Source of the DNA: CAZEDU01 sp964511185
GTDB taxonomy: Bacteria > Myxococcota > Myxococcia > Myxococcales > Myxococcaceae
Assembly (NCBI GenBank): GCA_964511185.1
Contig: CAZEDU010000037.1
Location: 1 to 39,002, forward strand
Length of the DNA: 39,002 bases
Direction: 5' to 3'
Shown: positions 32,620-39,002 of the stretch, one piece after another
Layout: each line of letters starts with the position of its first letter
Position numbering within the stretch: the stretch's first letter is position 1
Translations under genes and position numbers: made by a program
The notes under the pieces: model-generated
Database searches by the model: none
What the model saw: only the letters and a program-made list of their open reading frames with translations
Told to the model about the DNA's origin: nothing

Positions 32620-33516
32620 ATGAGGCTCGGCAGTGCACCCGCGAAGAGCGCGCCGCCGGAACCCGTCGCGCTTCCCTGGCCGACGAACGTGCCATCGCTC
32701 GAGGTGGCCGATGGGCTTCTGTCTGGAGCGGTGGAGCCGCCGCCGGAGCTCGAGGCGGCCACGCAGGCCTTCATCAAGACGCTGAGCAAGATCGAGCGGA
32801 CCATCGGCTGGGGCGGTGAGCTCCCCTTCGATGCGACGAGCCTGCGCAAGTGCCTTCAGGTTCGCATGCGGCTCTCGCTGGCGCTCGCCACCAAGCCGCA
32901 GTCGGGCGCCGCGGTCGATGGCCCGGCCATCGAGAAGCTCTTCGCCGAGGTCGACGCCGCGCTCGCCGAGCTGTCGGCGAACGCCGAGGGGCGGACGCCG
33001 GAGCACCAGCAAGCGGTCGAGAGCTCGCGCGCGGCGCTGGCCCGCGACGCCGTCGAGGCCTCGGAGGCGATTCAAGGACCGATGGCCGGCGCGGGGAACG
33101 CGGCCCAGGTCGCGCAGCGCGTGGCCAAGAAGGCGAAGACCGGCCGCATCACCTTCGAGATGCCGGCGGCGCAGGCGCCCACGCGCGCCGGCAAGACGGT
33201 GGTGATGTTCGTGTTCTTCGGGCTCGCGGTGGTCGCCGCCGGCGCGTACCACCTGCCCCAGTTCCTTCAGGACAAAGACACCTCGCTCCCGACCATCGCC
33301 GGCGCGCCGCCGAACTCCTTCGGCACAGTGCAGCAGGGCACGGGCATCAAGCTCATTCACTCGCTCGACGGCAAGCCGCTCGACCCCAAGGTGCTCGAGA
33401 AGCTGCGGGCCGACGCCGAGGCCAGGGGCGATGTGGTCATCGAGTCGGTGCCGGGCCAATTCGCCATCATTCCCGCCGCCATGAAGGCGCAACCAGCCCC
33501 CGAGGCCGCACGATGA
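32620..33516 (+). CDS. Single-pass membrane protein coupled to a pilin-like gene
   Basis: A 298-residue protein with no signal peptide. Residues 1-190 are cytoplasmic by prediction, with helices around 45-60 and 100-150; a single transmembrane segment (TVVMFVFFGLAVVAAGAYHL, about 193-211) follows; the last 85 residues are periplasmic (IKLIHSLDGKPL, IESVPGQFAIIPA). No family recognised. GGAGG nine bases before ATG 32620 is strong. The stop overlaps the pilin-like start by four bases (ATGA), so the two are made together, suggesting an assembly or anchoring role for that pilin. This is inference. Confidence 0.72.
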   Translation: MRLGSAPAKSAPPEPVALPWPTNVPSLEVADGLLSGAVEPPPELEAATQAFIKTLSKIERTIGWGGELPFDATSLRKCLQVRMRLSLALATKPQSGAAVDGPAIEKLFAEVDAALAELSANAEGRTPEHQQAVESSRAALARDAVEASEAIQGPMAGAGNAAQVAQRVAKKAKTGRITFEMPAAQAPTRAGKTVVMFVFFGLAVVAAGAYHLPQFLQDKDTSLPTIAGAPPNSFGTVQQGTGIKLIHSLDGKPLDPKVLEKLRADAEARGDVVIESVPGQFAIIPAAMKAQPAPEAAR

Positions 33517-34022
33517 AAACCCAAGCCCGAAGGTTCCGGTCCGGCTTCACGATCATCGAGCTGATGGTGGTGATCTCGACCATTGGCCTCATCTCGACGG
33601 TCGCGATTCAGATGTTCCTGAAGTTCGGCTGGCGCGCGAAGCGCACCGAGCGGGACACCGTCATCATGAGCATCAGCCGGGTGGTGCGCGAGCAGATCGA
33701 CTCCAACCCGCTCCCTCCCAGTCCCACGGGGCCCGTCTCGGTCCTGATAACCGACTGGAACCCTCCGTTGCCGGTCTCGGGCTCGGCGCGTCCATGGGAC
33801 AAGACGGTGCTCGGCTGGAATGAGATCTCCTTCCAACCCGAGAGCACCATGCGCTACAGCTTCCAGGTGTTCGCGGTGTACGCCGACAACGGCCCGGTGC
33901 TCACGGTGACCGCCGTGGGCGACGTGGACGCCGACGGCCTTCAGAGCACGCGGCAGCTCACCTGGACCAAGACGCGCGACATCTGGAACGTGGTCGACGT
34001 CGAATCGGGCGACGACTTCTAG
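33513..34022 (+). CDS. Type IV pilin-like (pseudopilin) protein
   Basis: A 169-residue protein with a class III signal. The short basic leader MKTQARRFRSG is cut before Phe (position 12) by a prepilin peptidase; the mature N-terminus FTIIELMVVISTIGLIS has the conserved Glu at +5. The following helix leads into a beta-strand head domain (RYSFQVFAVYADNG, LTVTAVGDVDADG). The VGDVDADG segment resembles the C-terminal strand of minor pilins and could bind calcium. No major pilin or PilD gene is near. It overlaps the upstream membrane-protein gene by four bases. Confidence 0.88.
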   Translation: MKTQARRFRSGFTIIELMVVISTIGLISTVAIQMFLKFGWRAKRTERDTVIMSISRVVREQIDSNPLPPSPTGPVSVLITDWNPPLPVSGSARPWDKTVLGWNEISFQPESTMRYSFQVFAVYADNGPVLTVTAVGDVDADGLQSTRQLTWTKTRDIWNVVDVESGDDF

Positions 34023-34123
34023 CTTCGAGCTGTTCAGCAGACGGCGCCGCCCGCCCGCGCCGAGTTGCCGTCCGCCGGAGCACACCCAACCTTCTGAGCC
34101 ATTGCATTGGGTCGGGGGGCGGC

Positions 34124-35539
34124 ATGCGGCGGTGGGCGACGTGGGGCGGGTGGGTGCTGCTTTGGCTCGGCTGTAACGCGAACGACTCGACTCGCTCGCT
34201 CTCGCCCGATCCCGACCCTGCCCCGCTCGAACATCGCTTCGAAGCACCCGATGGCGGCGCGCTCCACCCGGCGCGCGATGCGGGCGCGCCCGTCACCGAC
34301 GCAGGCGCAGTTGACGCGGGTCAACCGCCCGACGCGGGCGTCGCCGACGCGGGCGCTCCGGTTCGGCCGGACGCGGGGCTCTGGGTGCCGGACGCGGGCA
34401 GCATCACCGGCACGCCGGGCCCTTGGCCGACCGACGCGGTGAAGAACTACTCGGTGGACTACGGCATCGGGCCGGTGCAGTCGGTCGGCATCGACGAAGC
34501 GCACAACCTCTGGCTCCTCGACGGGGCGCGCATCGGGGTGCTGCGGCCGGGGACGTCGCAGCCGGTCTGGACGAGCCACGTGGGCCAGGCCAGCCAGCCC
34601 TTCGGCGCCGGCGCGCTCGCGGGCGGCTCCACCGTCATCTGCGGCGGCAGCCCAGGCCGCGCCTACGTCGGCTACTGGACCTATGACCTGCCGGTGCCCT
34701 ACCGGCAGGATCCGTCCGACCCGGAATACCTCAAGGGCGATCTCGACGCGGTGCGGTTGCACGTCGACGGCTCCGTCTCGCTGGAGGCGCACCTGGGAGA
34801 GACGACCGACAGCTCCGGGTACAAGCACCTGGGCCTGCGCAACACCAACGACTTTCACTACGACGAGGACCGCTCGGTGCTCGTCTGCCAGCGGGTGATG
34901 CGCGGGCCGCACGCGGGCGAGCTGTACATCGGGACCAACCACGGCGTGACGCGCATTCAAGGCCTCGTCTACAACAGCCACCGCCACCCGGTGTGGGACG
35001 TCAACGGCTCGCTGCGCATCGGCTACAGCTACGGCCTGGGCATCGCCCGCAACGGCGACGTGCTGATCGCCAACGAGTGGAAGATCGGCATCGTCCCGCC
35101 GCCCGCCGCGCTCCGGGATTGGGACAACCACTCCGTCGCGCCGTACCGAATCAACACCTACGTCCACTCGCTCAACGCGCTGGAGGAGATGGACTACTGG
35201 CGCGGCTTCGAGCAGACCGTCGACGGGACCTACTACCTGGGCAGCCAGCGCTACGGGCTCTGGAGCTTCCAGCTCCCCGCCTCTGGCTCACCGCAGAGCT
35301 ACAGCAAGGTCGCGGGGCTCCCCACCGATAGAATCTCCGCGCTCGCCGCGACCGAAGACGGATCGCTCTTCGTCGGCACCGAAGACCAGGGGCTCCTCCG
35401 GCTCGATCCCCAGAAGCAGCTCGCGCCGGTCGCCGTGTCGGGCGCCCGCGTGCGGCAGCTCGTCTACGACCCATCGGTCTCGCCCTCGATCCTCCTGGTG
35501 CTGACCGAGGCGGGCCTCACCGTCCTGCGCGGCCCTTAG
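34124..35539 (+). CDS. Large lipoprotein with predicted beta-propeller domain
   Basis: A 471-residue lipoprotein. The signal ends in lipobox WLGC (Cys17). An Asp-Ala-Gly rich linker of repeated DAG units spans about 45-95. The rest is made of repeated strands with periodic W/Y/G (YGIGPVQSVGIDEAHNLWLLD, YLGSQRYGLWSFQLP, AATEDGSLFVGTEDQGLLRLD), the latter style close to NHL/two-component regulator propeller blades. Cell-surface exposure is probable. A GGGGGG run lies four bases before the ATG. The TAG stop shares bases with the opposite stop of the vWA lipoprotein gene. Specific function unknown. Confidence 0.8.
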   Translation: MRRWATWGGWVLLWLGCNANDSTRSLSPDPDPAPLEHRFEAPDGGALHPARDAGAPVTDAGAVDAGQPPDAGVADAGAPVRPDAGLWVPDAGSITGTPGPWPTDAVKNYSVDYGIGPVQSVGIDEAHNLWLLDGARIGVLRPGTSQPVWTSHVGQASQPFGAGALAGGSTVICGGSPGRAYVGYWTYDLPVPYRQDPSDPEYLKGDLDAVRLHVDGSVSLEAHLGETTDSSGYKHLGLRNTNDFHYDEDRSVLVCQRVMRGPHAGELYIGTNHGVTRIQGLVYNSHRHPVWDVNGSLRIGYSYGLGIARNGDVLIANEWKIGIVPPPAALRDWDNHSVAPYRINTYVHSLNALEEMDYWRGFEQTVDGTYYLGSQRYGLWSFQLPASGSPQSYSKVAGLPTDRISALAATEDGSLFVGTEDQGLLRLDPQKQLAPVAVSGARVRQLVYDPSVSPSILLVLTEAGLTVLRGP

Positions 35540-36765
35540 CCGGCGCAGAACATTCGAATCTGCACCTCTTTGTCGTCGGCGCGGCGCACGCACGCACCGC
35601 CGAAATGGACGCGCGCGGGCTGGTCGACGGCGGCCGGGTCGAACGCGGTGAGGCCCTCGTTCGAGAGCGTGCAGACCTGCGGCGAGTCGTCCCGCCGGAT
35701 GATGGTGACCTGCAGCAGCCGCGGGTCCGGAACGTTCTGCACCTCGAGCGTCTGGCTGATGTTCGCCAGCCCCGCGATCGCCACCAGGGTCTCGCGGTAC
35801 GACGCCTTGCAGATCGAGTCGAGGTTCGCCAGCTGTGGATCGAACAGCTCGGCCATCCGCCGCTGCCGGTAGCCCGGCTGATACGAGGTCGGGCAATCGA
35901 CGTTGCGCACGGTGCCCTGGTCGATGATGCCCTGCGCTTGCTTGTTGGTCTGCCCCACCGGCCCGATGACCGCCCACACCACCTCGCGCTGCGCGCCGGT
36001 CGAGTCGCGCAGCTCTTGGGTGAAGATCTCGTGGTAGCGCTCGACGGTGGTCAGGCTGTTGGTCTGCTCGGTGCAGTAGTCGCGCGAAGGGTCGGTGCCC
36101 ACGGTCACCACCGACGGACGCGCCGTCTCGCTGCAGTCGTCTTCATCGCTCACGACCACGATGAGCAGCCGCGCGCGGTCGCGCAGGAAGCCGCCGTTGC
36201 CGCCCTGGTCGAGCGACGTCTGGGCCAGGTGGCCGGTGAGCGCGAGCCGCACCGCCTCGAACGGGGTCTCTTGCCCGCTGCCGTTGATGCCCTGCCGCAC
36301 CAGCCGGCTGAACTTCTCGACCAGGCTCGGATCCTCGCCGGTCAACATCCGCTCGGTGCCGGTGCCGAGCACCACCCCGCCGTCCGGCGCCGCGTCGGGC
36401 ACGGCTTGCAGCTTGCCCGCCTGGTCGTCGTAGGTCCGGAAGTCCAGCTGGTTGTTGATGAGCGAGTGCCGGTAGACCGACGTGGTGATCACGCCGACGC
36501 GGAAGTCCTGAGCGACGCCGCCGCCGCGCCGCACCTCGTCGATGAAGGCGGTCAGCTCGTGCGCGACCTTCTCCTGCTCGTCCTGCATCGAGCCCGAGTT
36601 GTCGATGACGAAGAGGATGTCGAGCTTCTGCGGCTCGATGAGCGGTTGATCGGTCTGGCACTGGCCCGGCACCGTCGAGCCGGGGTCCTCCACCGGCGAC
36701 TGGCAGGCGCCACAGCCGGCGAACGCCAGAGCGGCCGACAGGACCAGAAGGTGAGGCTTGTGCAT
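35536..36765 (-). CDS. von Willebrand A domain lipoprotein
   Basis: A 409-residue lipoprotein. Signal and lipobox FAGC (Cys18) precede a vWA domain from about residue 47. The MIDAS metal site begins LFVIDNSGSMQDEQ (DxSxS), and VVVSDEDDCS is the later Asp strand. The protein carries at least ten cysteines, likely disulfides, with the C-terminal RMFCAG. AAGGAG seven bases before ATG 36765 gives the start; the frame is open for 15 more codons upstream but lacks a signal there. These proteins are common in myxobacteria and probably bind other surface proteins. Divergent from lon. Confidence 0.85.
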   Translation of the reverse strand: MHKPHLLVLSAALAFAGCGACQSPVEDPGSTVPGQCQTDQPLIEPQKLDILFVIDNSGSMQDEQEKVAHELTAFIDEVRRGGGVAQDFRVGVITTSVYRHSLINNQLDFRTYDDQAGKLQAVPDAAPDGGVVLGTGTERMLTGEDPSLVEKFSRLVRQGINGSGQETPFEAVRLALTGHLAQTSLDQGGNGGFLRDRARLLIVVVSDEDDCSETARPSVVTVGTDPSRDYCTEQTNSLTTVERYHEIFTQELRDSTGAQREVVWAVIGPVGQTNKQAQGIIDQGTVRNVDCPTSYQPGYRQRRMAELFDPQLANLDSICKASYRETLVAIAGLANISQTLEVQNVPDPRLLQVTIIRRDDSPQVCTLSNEGLTAFDPAAVDQPARVHFGGACVRRADDKEVQIRMFCAG

Positions 36766-36858
36766 CCAGTTCTCCTTGACAACTCGAAAGCATGCCGCGT
36801 CGCGGACCAATTGGCGAAGTATGGACCTACACGAGGCTGCTTGCGGTAGGACTTTTCA

Positions 36859-36887
36859 TTGCTACCGTGAGACGGCTGCACTATCTC
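36859..36887 (+). promoter_or_regulatory. Promoter candidate for lon
   Basis: TTGCTA (36859-36864, 4 of 6) and TATCTC (36882-36887, 3 of 6) are separated by 17 bases, 32 bases before the lon ATG. No clear heat-shock (sigma-32 type) promoter was found in the 154-base divergent region. Confidence 0.3.
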
Positions 36888-36919
36888 CAACAGCATTCCC
36901 TTCGGAGAACAACCGCCCA

Positions 36920-39002
<2,083 letters not shown>

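Noticed and set aside
36776..36804. Perfect TTGACA on the plus strand upstream of lon
   Set aside because: No -10-like hexamer is at 16-18 bases, and the same bases form the ribosome site of the vWA lipoprotein on the other strand.

Overview
This 39 kb window is high-GC, densely coded bacterial chromosome. It most likely comes from a member of the Myxococcota (formerly deltaproteobacterial myxobacteria). The inference rests on gene style: several lipoproteins with Asp-Ala-Gly rich linkers behind the lipobox, a small periplasmic AgmX/PglI-type protein, a stand-alone PilZ protein, two PilT-like motors, and many modest secreted proteins of no known family. Two runs of exactly ten N (3700-3709 and 13595-13604), a homologous stretch repeated on both sides of the first run, and a frame-breaking deletion in mrp suggest a scaffold assembled from short reads, possibly metagenomic. 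No tRNA, rRNA, CRISPR array, phage or transposase gene was seen, and no gene-free stretch exceeds 300 bases.

Layout. 1-1.4 kb: the end of a secreted beta-repeat protein and a tiny Cys-rich protein, then a low-complexity palindromic spacer. 1.57-3.26 kb (minus): an RlmD-type rRNA methyltransferase and a PilZ protein. 3.3-5.9 kb (minus): thiolase, scoA and scoB, a compact acetoacetate/acetoacetyl-CoA operon. 6.0-8.7 kb (minus): two adjacent PilT-family ATPases. 8.9-11.1 kb: an unknown protein converging on rpsA (ribosomal protein S1) across a REPIN-like palindrome cluster. 11.4-14.7 kb (minus): an unknown small protein, then an IolE-like TIM-barrel enzyme with a TPP-dependent enzyme. 14.8-17.8 kb: a glutamine amidotransferase-like protein overlapping a secreted protein, facing two lipoproteins. 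17.9-22.3 kb (minus): a beta-oxidation operon (3-hydroxyacyl-CoA dehydrogenase, enoyl-CoA hydratase, two acyl-CoA dehydrogenases) with an AgmX-like periplasmic gene inside it. 22.3-26.6 kb (minus): small envelope and unknown proteins, a broken mrp, and a zinc-ribbon protein. 26.6-30.5 kb: SppA, a small membrane protein, RtcA and a lipoprotein. 30.6-35.5 kb (plus): a degenerate phosphoesterase-like lipoprotein, a MshEN-type protein, a membrane protein coupled to a pilin-like protein, and a large lipoprotein. 35.5-39 kb: a von Willebrand A lipoprotein diverging from lon, which runs off the window.

Themes. The thiolase/CoA-transferase and beta-oxidation operons together point to short-chain acyl-CoA and ketone-body metabolism. 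The PilZ, MshEN, PilT-like and pilin-like genes suggest c-di-GMP-linked pilus or secretion biology, though they are dispersed. The points most worth checking are the GGGGAC(T/A)GTCCCC palindromes arranged like REPINs, the PilT-like protein with a second N-terminal domain and an altered His box, the membrane-protein/pilin-like pair, and the assembly-integrity problems in scoB and mrp.
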